Positions 43,134 to 51,278 of a stretch of DNA of 60,477 bases are shown here, piece after piece; positions within the stretch are counted from its first letter, which is position 1, and every line of letters starts with the position of its first letter. A program made the position numbers and the translations under genes. The notes beneath the pieces are model-generated. The model ran no database searches. It was not told where the DNA came from and worked only from the letters and a program-made list of their open reading frames with translations. The DNA is from Bacillota bacterium (lineage in GTDB: Bacteria; Bacillota; Limnochordia; Limnochordales; ZCTH02-B6): the NCBI GenBank assembly GCA_017656145.1, contig JACDOI010000011.1:1-60477 (forward strand), read 5' to 3'.

Positions 43134-44630
43134 ATGTTCTTTGCGACGTTGCGCAAGCATATGCGCTGGCTCATCATCGTAGTGGTGGCGGCGTTCGTCG
43201 CAGGTTCGTTGTATGTCGGATTCAACTTCGGCCAAACCGCGGGCGAAGCGGCATCGCCGGTGGCCGAGGTCAATGGTCGCGCCATTTCCTCTGCCGAGCT
43301 CCAGCAAGTGTATCTGAACAACGTCCGCGTGTACAACCAGTTGTTCGGTACGGTCCCGGGCCCGATGGCCGAGGAGCTCAGGTACTTATCGCTCAATAGC
43401 CTCATCGATAGCTACTTGACGTTGGAAGCCGCAAGAAGCGCCGACCTGCCGGTAGACCCGCAGGAGATCGACCAAGTCCTTGAGGACATCAAGGCCGGAT
43501 TTTCGGATGACGCCGCCTACCGGGAAGCGCTGGCGGCCGGCGGTTTGACCGAAAGCCGGCTCCGGGATTTGATCCGGGACGATCTTCTTGTGCAGAAGTT
43601 CCAGGAGCACATCCGCGCACAGGCGCAAATTACCGATGACGACGTTCGCCGGGCCATGCGGGAAGTGCGGGTCCGTCACATCTTGATCGAGCCTGAGCGG
43701 GCCGATGACGGTGCGACGGACGAAGCCGCTTGGGAGGCGGCCTTGGCCCGGGCCCAGGCGGTGCGGGAGGAGATCGCATCGGGCAAGCCGTTCGAAGAAG
43801 CGGCTGCCGAGTACTCGGCGGACGCCGCGACCGCGGGAACCGGGGGCGATCTGGGCTGGGTCGGTCAGGACTCCGGCCTTGAGCCGGACTTTATCGATGC
43901 CGCCTTGGCCCTGGTTCCCGGCCAGGTGAGCGAACCGGTGCGCACGGCGTACGGTTATCACTTGATCGAGGTGACCGAGCGGCGGGAGCCTACGGACGAA
44001 GAATTCGCCGAAAAGCGCGAGGAAGTGATGGCCCAGCTGCAGGCGGCTGCCGGTCAGGAGCGATGGCTGTCTTGGATGGCCCAGCAAAGGCAGCGGGCCG
44101 ACATCGTCATCCACGATCCGCAGCTTAGGGCCCGCCAGCTGGTGGAATCGGGACAACTGGAAGAGGCTGTGGGCTATTATCAACAAGCCATCCAGCAAGA
44201 TCCGTACAATCCGTACCTCCATGTGTCGCTGGCCCAAGTGTACCGGCAACTGGGGCGCTTGGACGAAGCCATCGTCGAGTACGAGGCCGCCGCCGAGCAA
44301 GCGGATCGTGACCCGGATTTGTGGGTGGAGCTGGCCCAGGCCTACCGGGAAGCGGCCCGGGATGATGACGCCGTTGAAGCGCTGCGGCGGGCCGGCGAGC
44401 TCAACCCGTGGGACGCGGGGCTTCAGCTGACGCTCTGGCAGCTGTTCACGGAAATGGACCGGCCGGAAGACGCAGCCAAAGCCAGCGAGCGTCTGGCGGC
44501 CATCCAGGAGGCATTGCAGCAGCAGGCGGAAGACCCCGCGGGCGAGGTGCCCGGGGCGGAACCGGACGCCGCGGACAGCGGGGAGTCCCCGGCTGCGAGC
44601 GACGGACAAGCCGCGGGCGGCGATAACTAG
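43134..44630 (+). CDS. Membrane-anchored peptidyl-prolyl isomerase (PpiC/SurA-like) with TPR domain
   Basis: 498 residues, AAGGAGG upstream. An uncleaved membrane helix (MRWLIIVVVAAFVAGSLYVGF), a SurA-like N-terminal chaperone part (VNGRAISSAELQQVYLNN), a parvulin domain with VRHILIEPE, FEEAAAEYSADAATAGTGGDLGWVGQD and VSEPVRTAYGYHLIEV, then three or so TPR repeats (ARQLVESGQLEEAVGYYQQAIQQDPYNPYLHVSLAQVYRQLGRLDEA, in parts) and an acidic tail. Probable folding factor for exported proteins. PrsA lipoproteins lack the TPR part and have a lipobox; this one has neither lipobox nor signal cleavage. Confidence 0.88.
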   Translation: MFFATLRKHMRWLIIVVVAAFVAGSLYVGFNFGQTAGEAASPVAEVNGRAISSAELQQVYLNNVRVYNQLFGTVPGPMAEELRYLSLNSLIDSYLTLEAARSADLPVDPQEIDQVLEDIKAGFSDDAAYREALAAGGLTESRLRDLIRDDLLVQKFQEHIRAQAQITDDDVRRAMREVRVRHILIEPERADDGATDEAAWEAALARAQAVREEIASGKPFEEAAAEYSADAATAGTGGDLGWVGQDSGLEPDFIDAALALVPGQVSEPVRTAYGYHLIEVTERREPTDEEFAEKREEVMAQLQAAAGQERWLSWMAQQRQRADIVIHDPQLRARQLVESGQLEEAVGYYQQAIQQDPYNPYLHVSLAQVYRQLGRLDEAIVEYEAAAEQADRDPDLWVELAQAYREAARDDDAVEALRRAGELNPWDAGLQLTLWQLFTEMDRPEDAAKASERLAAIQEALQQQAEDPAGEVPGAEPDAADSGESPAASDGQAAGGDN

Positions 44631-44666
44631 AAGACGAGCAATGCGTTTTTGACGGATGGACGGCGT

Positions 44667-44691
44667 GGCGGAATCCTGGCGGGATTCCGCC
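44667..44691 (+). terminator. Perfect hairpin between the foldase gene and hisS
   Basis: GGCGGAATCC (44667-44676) and GGATTCCGCC (44682-44691) pair perfectly around TGGCG, ending 6 bp before the chosen hisS ATG. No T tract follows. It may be a weak terminator or a leader hairpin that influences hisS translation. Confidence 0.5.
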
Positions 44692-44697
44692 TTGCGC

Positions 44698-45981
44698 ATG
44701 AAAGGCGGGGTGATCGGGCTGGCGAGGCTTTCCGCACCACGGGGCACAGCTGATATCATGCCCCAGGAGGCCCGTCGGTGGCAGGAGTTGGAACGGGTTG
44801 CCCGGCAAGTGTTCGAGGCGTACGGCTACGGTGAAGTCCGCACGCCCATCTTCGAATACACCGAGCTGTTTCAGCGGGGCATCGGCGAGGCTACCGACGT
44901 CGTGGACAAGGAGATGTACACGTTCCGGGATCGGGCGGATCGGAGCTTGACACTGCGCCCGGAAGGAACGGCCGGGGTCGTCCGGGCTTACCTGGAACAT
45001 CGCCTGGACGGCGCTGCCCAGCCGGCGAAACTGTACTATCTGGGCCCTATGTTTCGGTACGAGCGGCCCCAAGCGGGACGGGCCCGCCAGTTCCATCAGC
45101 TGGGGGCGGAGTGCATTGGGACGTCCGATCCGGCGGCCGATGTGGAAATGATCGGGATGTTGGCCGGATTATTGCGGAGGCTGGGCCTGGACGGGTTTGA
45201 GGTTCGCTTGAACAGCATCGGCTGTCCCCGTTGCCGGCCGGCCTACGTGGCCCGATTGCGGGAGGCGGTGGCGAGCGTCGTCGAGCAACTTTGCCCAAGC
45301 TGCCGGGAGCGCTACCATCGGAGTCCCTTGCGCCTCTTGGACTGCAAGCGGGAGTCGTGCCAGCGCCTGACCGCGGGCGTGCCGGTGCTGCTCGATGCGC
45401 TGTGCGACGAGTGCCACGGGCACTTCCGGCAGGTGCGGCAACATTTGGACGACCTTGAGATCGAGTACCGGTTATGGCCGCGGCTTGTGCGGGGCCTGGA
45501 TTACTATACGAAAACGGTCTTTGAGCTGATCTCGCCCGATCTCGGCGCTCAAGACGCGCTGGGCGGCGGAGGCCGCTACGACGGTCTGGTCGAAACGCTG
45601 GGCGGCCCGCCCACGCCGGGCGTCGGATTCGCGGCCGGCATGGAACGCATCCTCCTCGCGCTGGCCAAGTCCAGGCCTCAGGAGACCGCATCGGGAATCG
45701 ACGCCTTCGTCGCCCACCACGGGGCCGAAGGGCGGCGGGCTGCGGTGCGGATTGCGGCCCGGCTGCGGGACGCTGGCCTTCGAGTCGAGATCGATTACCT
45801 GAACCGGAGTCTCCGGGCGCAGATGAAGCAAGCCGACCGGCAGCGCGCGCGGGCGGTCGTCATCGTCGGAGAAGATGAAGCGGCCCGGGAAGCGGCTCGG
45901 GTTCGGGATATGGAGACCGGCCGGGAGCAGGAGGTCCCGGAATCCAATCTGTTGCACGTTTTGGCACAAGGAGGCAATTGA
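44698..45981 (+). CDS. hisS: Histidyl-tRNA synthetase
   Basis: 427 residues if started at ATG 44698. The frame is open to 44656, but that would place the start before the hairpin; GTG 44710 after AAAGG is another option. Class II motifs: SAPRGTADIMP, RPEGTAGVVRAYLEH (motif 2 region), FRYERPQAGRARQFHQLGAE, the His-specific LVRGLDYYTKTVFEL, and GGGGRYDGLVE with GVGFAAGMERI (motif 3). A C-terminal anticodon-binding domain closes it. The hisS-aspS pair is typical of Bacillota. Confidence 0.95.
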   Translation: MKGGVIGLARLSAPRGTADIMPQEARRWQELERVARQVFEAYGYGEVRTPIFEYTELFQRGIGEATDVVDKEMYTFRDRADRSLTLRPEGTAGVVRAYLEHRLDGAAQPAKLYYLGPMFRYERPQAGRARQFHQLGAECIGTSDPAADVEMIGMLAGLLRRLGLDGFEVRLNSIGCPRCRPAYVARLREAVASVVEQLCPSCRERYHRSPLRLLDCKRESCQRLTAGVPVLLDALCDECHGHFRQVRQHLDDLEIEYRLWPRLVRGLDYYTKTVFELISPDLGAQDALGGGGRYDGLVETLGGPPTPGVGFAAGMERILLALAKSRPQETASGIDAFVAHHGAEGRRAAVRIAARLRDAGLRVEIDYLNRSLRAQMKQADRQRARAVVIVGEDEAAREAARVRDMETGREQEVPESNLLHVLAQGGN

Positions 45982-45984
45982 CGG

Positions 45985-47760
45985 ATGGAGACGGGGCGAC
46001 GGCGCTGGCAGCGAACCCACGGATGCGGCGAGCTGCGGCTTGGGCACGTCGGGCAGGACGTCGTCCTGAACGGCTGGGTTCACCGCCGCCGGGACCACGG
46101 CGGCCTGATCTTCATCGACCTGCGGGACCGCAGCGGCATCGTGCAGGTGGTCTTCAACCCGCAGGTGGACGCGGCGGCGTATGAGGCCGCGGACGGGTTG
46201 CGCAACGAGTACGTCGTTTCGATCCGCGGCCGGGTGCGGCGCCGGGTGCCCGGTGCTGAGAATCCCCAGCTTCCCACCGGGGAAATCGAAGTCGATGGAA
46301 TGGCAGTGGCGGTGTTGAGCCGGGCCAAGCCGCTGCCTTTTTCCCTGGACGGTCGGGCGGAAGTGGATGAGGCGGTCCGGTTGCGCTACCGGCCGTTGGA
46401 TCTGCGGCGCCCGGCCATGCAGCGAATCGCGATCCTGCGCCACCGGGTGGCTATGGCTGTCCGGACGTTTCTGGACAGGGAAGGATTTTTGGAGATCGAG
46501 ACGCCGATTCTAACCCGCAGCACCCCCGAAGGGGCTCGGGACTATCTCGTCCCGAGCCGGGTCCATCCGGGCAAGTTTTTCGCCCTGCCCCAGTCGCCCC
46601 AGCTCTTTAAGCAACTGTTGATGGTGGCGGGGATGGAGCGCTACTTCCAGATCGCGCGCTGCTTCCGGGACGAGGACTTGCGGGCCGATCGCCAGCCCGA
46701 GTTCACCCAAATCGACGCGGAAATGTCCTTTGTCGACGTTGACGACGTTCTTGACGTGATGGAGCGGCTGATCGTGCACGTCTTCCGGGAGGCCGCGGGC
46801 ATCGAGCTTCCGACGCCCTTCCCGCGCCTTTCCTACGACGAAGCTATCGACCGGTACGGCAGCGACAAGCCGGACCTCCGGTTTGGCATGGAACTGGCCG
46901 ACGTGTCGTCCGCGGTGGCAGGCAGCGGATTCCAAGTGTTCGATCGAGCCCTTTCGGCCGGGGGGCGGGTGAAGGCGTTGACCGTCCCCGGCGGCGCGGC
47001 CATGAGCCGCCGGGAAATCGATCAGCTGGTGGAGCTCGCGATCCAATGGGGAGCCAAGGGTCTTGCATGGATCGCGGTGCACGAAGACGGGGTGCGCTCG
47101 CCCATCGCCAAGTTCTTCGAACCGCAAGCGATGGACGGGCTTCTTCGGGCCGCGGGCGCTGGGAAAGGGGATCTGGTGCTGCTTGCCGCCGACCGCCGGG
47201 AGACGGCTGCTGAGATTCTCGGGCGGTTCCGGTTGCGCTTGGGCCGGGAGCTGTTCCGGCCTGATCCGATGCAGTTTGCTTGCGCGTGGATCGTGGACTG
47301 GCCGCTTCTGCAGCGGAATGCCGAGACGGGGCGCCTTGAGCCGGCCAACCACCCGTTTACCGCGCCGGTCGATGAGGACATCCCGCTGCTTTCCACCGAT
47401 CCGGAGCGAGTTCGGGCGAAGGCCTACGACCTTGTCGTCAACGGCTATGAGCTGGGCGGCGGCAGCATCCGCATTCACCGCCGGGATTTGCAGGAGACGG
47501 TGTTCCGGACCATCGGGTTGTCCGGCGAGGAGGCGGCGGACAAGTTCGGGTTTTTGCTTGAGGCCTTCGAGTACGGCGCGCCGCCCCACGGCGGCATCGC
47601 CTTCGGCCTGGACCGGCTGGTGATGCTGCTTGCAGGGACCGACAACATCCGGGACGTCATCGCCTTCCCCAAGACGCAGAACGCCAGTTGCCTGCTGACG
47701 GGGGCCCCGTCGGCCGTGAGCGAAGAGCAGTTGCGCGAGCTGCACATCCGGGTCCGATGA
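45985..47760 (+). CDS. aspS: Aspartyl-tRNA synthetase (bacterial type, perhaps non-discriminating)
   Basis: 591 residues with AAGGAGG 10 bp before the ATG. N-terminal OB fold with VHRRRDHGGLIFIDLRDRSGIVQVVF, catalytic core with TPEGARDYLVPSR, FALPQSPQLFKQLLM, RCFRDEDLRADRQPEFTQID and the bacterial GAD insertion, ending GGIAFGLDRLVMLL. The OB loop reads RRDHGG; E. coli, which charges tRNA-Asp only, has RRDLGS, and the His form occurs in enzymes that also charge tRNA-Asn. A tRNA-dependent route to Asn-tRNA is therefore possible. Confidence 0.96.
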   Translation: METGRRRWQRTHGCGELRLGHVGQDVVLNGWVHRRRDHGGLIFIDLRDRSGIVQVVFNPQVDAAAYEAADGLRNEYVVSIRGRVRRRVPGAENPQLPTGEIEVDGMAVAVLSRAKPLPFSLDGRAEVDEAVRLRYRPLDLRRPAMQRIAILRHRVAMAVRTFLDREGFLEIETPILTRSTPEGARDYLVPSRVHPGKFFALPQSPQLFKQLLMVAGMERYFQIARCFRDEDLRADRQPEFTQIDAEMSFVDVDDVLDVMERLIVHVFREAAGIELPTPFPRLSYDEAIDRYGSDKPDLRFGMELADVSSAVAGSGFQVFDRALSAGGRVKALTVPGGAAMSRREIDQLVELAIQWGAKGLAWIAVHEDGVRSPIAKFFEPQAMDGLLRAAGAGKGDLVLLAADRRETAAEILGRFRLRLGRELFRPDPMQFACAWIVDWPLLQRNAETGRLEPANHPFTAPVDEDIPLLSTDPERVRAKAYDLVVNGYELGGGSIRIHRRDLQETVFRTIGLSGEEAADKFGFLLEAFEYGAPPHGGIAFGLDRLVMLLAGTDNIRDVIAFPKTQNASCLLTGAPSAVSEEQLRELHIRVR

Positions 47761-47805
47761 TCGCCCGCCTGGCGACGACCGGCCGGGCTGGGAAACACCG
47801 ACCGG

Positions 47806-47835
47806 TTGCCCCCGCTCGCGGGCGTGTGGTATGAT
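47806..47835 (+). promoter_or_regulatory. Promoter of the aspS-rarA intergenic RNA
   Basis: TTGCCC (47806-47811), 18 bp, TATGAT (47830-47835). The start would be about 47842. Confidence 0.6.
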
Positions 47836-47841
47836 CCTAGT

Positions 47842-48080
47842 GGCAGGATAACGTTGCCTGCCGTGTACGCGACGGGTCCGGTCTTGTTATGAGCCAACAC
47901 CTTTTGATGAGGGAGTTCGGCTCTGGGCGTGGCGTGCACGCCCCGGGGTTCCGGGGAAGCCCACAAGCGTCCAGGAGGACACCCACCTGCGGGAGCGCAG
48001 GTTCATCAACGGCCGGACTTGGCGGCATGGCGGGATTTTTCCGTGGGCGGGAGGGTGCGCCATCCTCCCGTTTTTCTGTT
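47842..48080 (+). ncRNA. ssrS: Structured RNA, candidate 6S RNA (SsrS/BsrA-like)
   Basis: The 395 bp between aspS and rarA hold no convincing gene but a promoter, a foldable RNA and a terminator. In B. subtilis 6S-1 RNA (bsrA) sits directly downstream of aspS. Pairings visible: closing stem GTCCGGTC (47876-47883) with GGCCGGAC (48011-48018); TTGATGA (47904-47910) with TCATCAA (48003-48009); an open stretch around 47911-47920 opposite a small hairpin ACCTGCG (47985-47991)/CGCAGGT (47996-48002); inner stem CTC-TGGGCGT (47921-47930) with GCGTCCA-G-GAG (47967-47977); apical hairpin CCCCGG-GGTT-CCGGGG (47941-47956). A rod with a central bubble and a hairpin in the 3' strand is how 6S RNA mimics an open promoter and binds RNA polymerase. 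Position and fold agree; no conserved primary sequence was checked. Confidence 0.55.
48048..48080 (+). terminator. Intrinsic terminator of the 6S candidate
   Basis: CGGGAGG (48048-48054) and CCTCCCG (48064-48070) pair, followed by TTTTTCTGTTT. Confidence 0.85.
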
Positions 48081-48156
48081 TCACGGAGCGGAATCTCCTT
48101 GGCCCTCGGACGGGAGGGCGGTGCCGGAAGCGGTCCCGGAGGAGGTGGCGTACGTA

Positions 48157-49479
48157 ATGGATTTGTTTGCCGGCGTGGAAGAGGAAGCCCGGAAGGTTCA
48201 CGCGCCGCTGGCTGCCCGCATGCGGCCCCGGGACCTGGATGAAGTCGTCGGGCAGGAGGCGCTGATCGGCCCGGGACGGCCGCTTCGGGTCGCGGCGGAG
48301 ACGGGCCGGCTCACCTCCATGATCCTGTACGGGCCGCCCGGGTCGGGCAAGACGACCATTGCGCAATTGCTTGCGAGCCAATCGGGGGCGGCTTTCGTCC
48401 GGCTGAACGCGGTCGAGGCCGGCGTCGCAGACGTGCGACGGGTGCTGGAGGAGGCCCAGGCGCGCCTGCGCTACCACGGGCAGCGAACGGTGCTGTTTCT
48501 TGACGAGATTCACCGTTTCAACCGGGGACAGCAAGACGCCTTGCTGCCGGCGGTGGAAGACGGGACGGTGGTGCTCATCGGGGCGACCACCCAAAATCCG
48601 TACTTCTCGGTCAACGGCCCGCTTTTGTCCCGGGCACCGGTTTTCCGGCTCGAACCGCTCTCCGACGGGGACATCGCGCAGCTCATCCGGCGGGCCCTTG
48701 CGGATCCTGAAAGGGGGCTTGGGCAGCAGGCTGTGAAGCTTGAGCCCGGGGCTGAGGCGATGTTGCTTCGGGCCGCCAACGGCGACGCCCGCGCGGCCTT
48801 GAATGCCCTCGAATTGGCGGTTCAGGCCAAAAGCGCCCGCACGCCCCAGGAGCCGTTGACCCTTACGGCGGAAGACGTTGCCCAAGCCGCCCAGGTACGG
48901 GCCGTGGCGTACGACGGGGCGGGCGACGAGCATTATGATACGCTGTCGGCGTTCATCAAGAGCATGCGGGGCTCCGACCCGGACGCGGCGGTCTATTGGT
49001 TGGCCCGGCTCTTGGAGGCGGGCGAGGATCCCCGGGCCATCGCCCGGCGGCTCATCATCCACGCCGCGGAGGACGTGGGCAACGCGGATCCCCAGGCACT
49101 GGTGCTGGCGGTGGCCGCGGCCCAGGCGGTGGAACACGTGGGCCTTCCCGAGGCCCGCATCCCGCTGGCACAGGCGGCTTTGTACATCGCCACCGCGCCG
49201 AAGAGCAACTCGGCCTACAAGGCCATCAGCGCGGCGCTGGAGGCGGTGCGGACTGAACGCTGGGAGCCGGTGCCCGTTCACCTAAGGGACGCGTCGTATC
49301 CGGGGGCTCGCCGGCTGGGGCACGGGGATGGATACTTGTATCCCCACGATTTTCCCGGCCACTACGTCCGCCAGTCGTACTTGCCCGGAAATGTGGCAGG
49401 CCGCCGGTTTTACGAGCCCTCCGATCAGGGTTTTGAGGTTGACGTGCAGGAACGGCTCAAGCGGTGGCGGGACGGTTGA
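48157..49479 (+). CDS. rarA: Replication-associated recombination protein A (RarA/MgsA, AAA+ ATPase)
   Basis: 440 residues from ATG 48157, the MDLFAGVEEEARKVHAPLAARMRPRDLDEVVGQ start; GGAGGAGG is 11 bp upstream. The open frame to 47929 covers the RNA above and is not coding. Walker A GPPGSGKTTIAQLLA, Walker B VLFLDEIHRFNRGQQDALL, sensor 1 IGATTQNPYFSVN, then tetramerisation part YDTLSAFIKSMRGSDPDAAVYWLARLLEAGEDP (in parts) and YPHDFPGHYVRQSYLP. Acts at stalled forks. Confidence 0.95.
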   Translation: MDLFAGVEEEARKVHAPLAARMRPRDLDEVVGQEALIGPGRPLRVAAETGRLTSMILYGPPGSGKTTIAQLLASQSGAAFVRLNAVEAGVADVRRVLEEAQARLRYHGQRTVLFLDEIHRFNRGQQDALLPAVEDGTVVLIGATTQNPYFSVNGPLLSRAPVFRLEPLSDGDIAQLIRRALADPERGLGQQAVKLEPGAEAMLLRAANGDARAALNALELAVQAKSARTPQEPLTLTAEDVAQAAQVRAVAYDGAGDEHYDTLSAFIKSMRGSDPDAAVYWLARLLEAGEDPRAIARRLIIHAAEDVGNADPQALVLAVAAAQAVEHVGLPEARIPLAQAALYIATAPKSNSAYKAISAALEAVRTERWEPVPVHLRDASYPGARRLGHGDGYLYPHDFPGHYVRQSYLPGNVAGRRFYEPSDQGFEVDVQERLKRWRDG

Positions 49480-49504
49480 CGCCCCCAAAGCCCCATGCTA
49501 TCAT
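49476..49504 (+). promoter_or_regulatory. Sigma-A promoter of the Rrf2-iscS-mnmA unit
   Basis: TTGACG (49476-49481), 17 bp, TATCAT (49499-49504). The -35 overlaps the rarA stop codon. Confidence 0.65.
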
Positions 49505-49578
49505 GACCTGGGCAAAGACAGGCAAACAGGTCGGGATTTGCGGGTGCCGCGTGGGCGCCCGCAGGGAGGCGGGAAGCG

Positions 49579-50031
49579 GTGCGCATATCGACGCGGGGCG
49601 AGTACGGATTGCGGGCCATGCTGGATCTGGCCATCCATGGGGGCGAAGAGCCCGTTCCGCTCAAACAGATCGCTGTGCGCCAGGGCATTTCCGAACATTA
49701 CCTGGAGCAGCTTATGGGAGGCCTTCGCAAGGCGGGTCTTGTCACTAGCGTCCGGGGCGCCCAGGGCGGATACCGGCTGGCGGCCGATGCCCGGGAGATG
49801 ACGGCGGGTCAGATCTTGCGGGTCCTGGAAGGATCCGGGAACGTGCCGTTTGGGGAACCGGCTTCCGCGGCGCCGAGTCCTGATCCCCTCACTCGCTGCG
49901 CGACCCGTCACCTCTGGCAGCAACTGGCCGGCCGGATCAATGAGCTTCTGGATTCGGTTTCGCTGGCGGACCTTTTGGCCGCGGCCGAGGAAGCCCGGGC
50001 CCGGGAAGGCGCGTACATGTACCACATTTGA
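49579..50031 (+). CDS. Rrf2-family regulator (CymR-like)
   Basis: 150 residues from GTG with GGGAGG upstream. Winged helix MRISTRGEYGLRAMLDLAIHGGEEPVPLKQIAVRQGISEHYLEQLMGGLRKAGLVTSVRGAQGGYRLA (in parts). Only one Cys is present (RCATRHLW), so it cannot bind an Fe-S cluster as IscR does with three; this is the CymR pattern, where the regulator of cysteine metabolism works with CysK. B. subtilis cymR lies in the same place, before iscS and mnmA. It may sense cysteine or sulfur supply for the sulfurtransferase genes downstream. Confidence 0.85.
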   Translation: MRISTRGEYGLRAMLDLAIHGGEEPVPLKQIAVRQGISEHYLEQLMGGLRKAGLVTSVRGAQGGYRLAADAREMTAGQILRVLEGSGNVPFGEPASAAPSPDPLTRCATRHLWQQLAGRINELLDSVSLADLLAAAEEARAREGAYMYHI

Positions 50032-50072
50032 CGGGGCCGCCCGTTCGGCCCTGACGGGGCAGGTGGCGGGTA

Positions 50073-51278
50073 TTGATTTATCTCGACTACGCGGCCACCA
50101 CGCCGCTGGACGCGCGGGTTCAGGCCGCGATGGAGCCTTGGCTGGCCGGCGATTACGGCAATCCGTCGTCGCTGCACGCGCCGGCGCGCCGGGCCCGCGC
50201 CGCCATTGACGAGGCCCGGGAACGGGTGGCGGCGGCCATCGGCGCCCGCCCCTCGGAGATCTACTTCACGTCCGGGGGCAGCGAAGGGGACAACTGGGCG
50301 ATCAAGGGAACGGCTTGGGCGTCGCAAGAGAGGGGCCGCCACGTGGTCGTATCGGCCATCGAACATCAAGCGGTTCTGGCGCCGGCCCGGTTTTTGGCCC
50401 GGCAAGGCTGGGAAGTGACGATTGCGCCGGTGGACGGCGAGGGGCTCGTCGATCCCGATCGCCTGGAGAAGCTGTTGCGCCCCGACACGGTGCTGGTGGC
50501 CGTCATGCACGGCAACAACGAAATGGGGGCCATCCAGCCGATAGAGGAGATCGCCCGGCGTACGGCCCGGCGGCGAATCCCTCTCCTGGTTGACGCGGTG
50601 CAGACCGCAGGCTTGCTGCCGTTGGACGTCAACGAGCTTGGGTGCGACCTGCTGGTGATGTCGGCCCACAAGTTCTACGGGCCGAAGGGTGTCGGCGCGC
50701 TCTACATCCGCCGCGGAACGCCGGTCGAGCCCCTCATTCACGGCGGCGGCCAGGAGCGAGGACTCCGGGCTGGGACGGAACACGTGGCTGGCATCGTCGG
50801 GTTGGCCCGGGCGCTGGAGCTCGCCCGTGAGGAGATGGATCAAGAGGTGCCGCGGCTTTCGGCCTTGCGGGACCGGTTGTGGGACGGGTTGCAGGCGAAG
50901 GTGCCCGGAGTGCGGTTGAACGGCCCGAGAATCGAGCGGCTGCCCAACAATGTCAACGTCACGATTCCGGGCATCGACGGCGAGTCGCTGTTGATGAACC
51001 TGGATCTGTTGGGCGTGGCGGTTTCCAGCGGTTCCGCGTGCACGTCGGGTTCGCTGGAACCGTCCCACGTCCTGTTGGCTATGGGGCTCGCGCCGGACGA
51101 AGCCCGGGCATCCTTGCGGCTGACGGTGGGCCGGCAAACGACGGAGGAGGAAGTCGACGCCGCGGTGGACATCGTCGCCCGCGCGGCCGCGCGCCTCCGG
51201 GAGAAAGCGCCGGGCTTTGACCGGACCTCCGTTGCCTCGGGTACGCCGGCTCGCCCCACCGAAAAAGGGAGCGGGTGA
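50073..51278 (+). CDS. iscS: Cysteine desulfurase (IscS/NifS-type)
   Basis: 401 residues from TTG. PLP enzyme that moves sulfur from cysteine to an enzyme persulfide. MIYLDYAATTPLDARV, the PLP lysine Lys200 in SAHKFYGPKG, HGNNEMGAIQPI, GGGQERGLRAGTEHV and the persulfide Cys323 in SSGSACTSGSLEPSHVL are present. Directly followed by mnmA, whose thiouridine synthesis it feeds; the genes overlap by 4 bp. Confidence 0.96.
   Translation: MIYLDYAATTPLDARVQAAMEPWLAGDYGNPSSLHAPARRARAAIDEARERVAAAIGARPSEIYFTSGGSEGDNWAIKGTAWASQERGRHVVVSAIEHQAVLAPARFLARQGWEVTIAPVDGEGLVDPDRLEKLLRPDTVLVAVMHGNNEMGAIQPIEEIARRTARRRIPLLVDAVQTAGLLPLDVNELGCDLLVMSAHKFYGPKGVGALYIRRGTPVEPLIHGGGQERGLRAGTEHVAGIVGLARALELAREEMDQEVPRLSALRDRLWDGLQAKVPGVRLNGPRIERLPNNVNVTIPGIDGESLLMNLDLLGVAVSSGSACTSGSLEPSHVLLAMGLAPDEARASLRLTVGRQTTEEEVDAAVDIVARAAARLREKAPGFDRTSVASGTPARPTEKGSG

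Noticed and set aside
47842-48080. T-box or other amino-acid riboswitch before rarA
   Set aside because: No T-box antiterminator sequence, no AspRS-type gene downstream and a complete terminator about 85 bp before rarA; 6S RNA explains position and fold better.
47929-48156. N-terminal extension of RarA through the intergenic RNA
   Set aside because: The extension has no RarA similarity and spans a terminator; ATG 48157 begins the family sequence.
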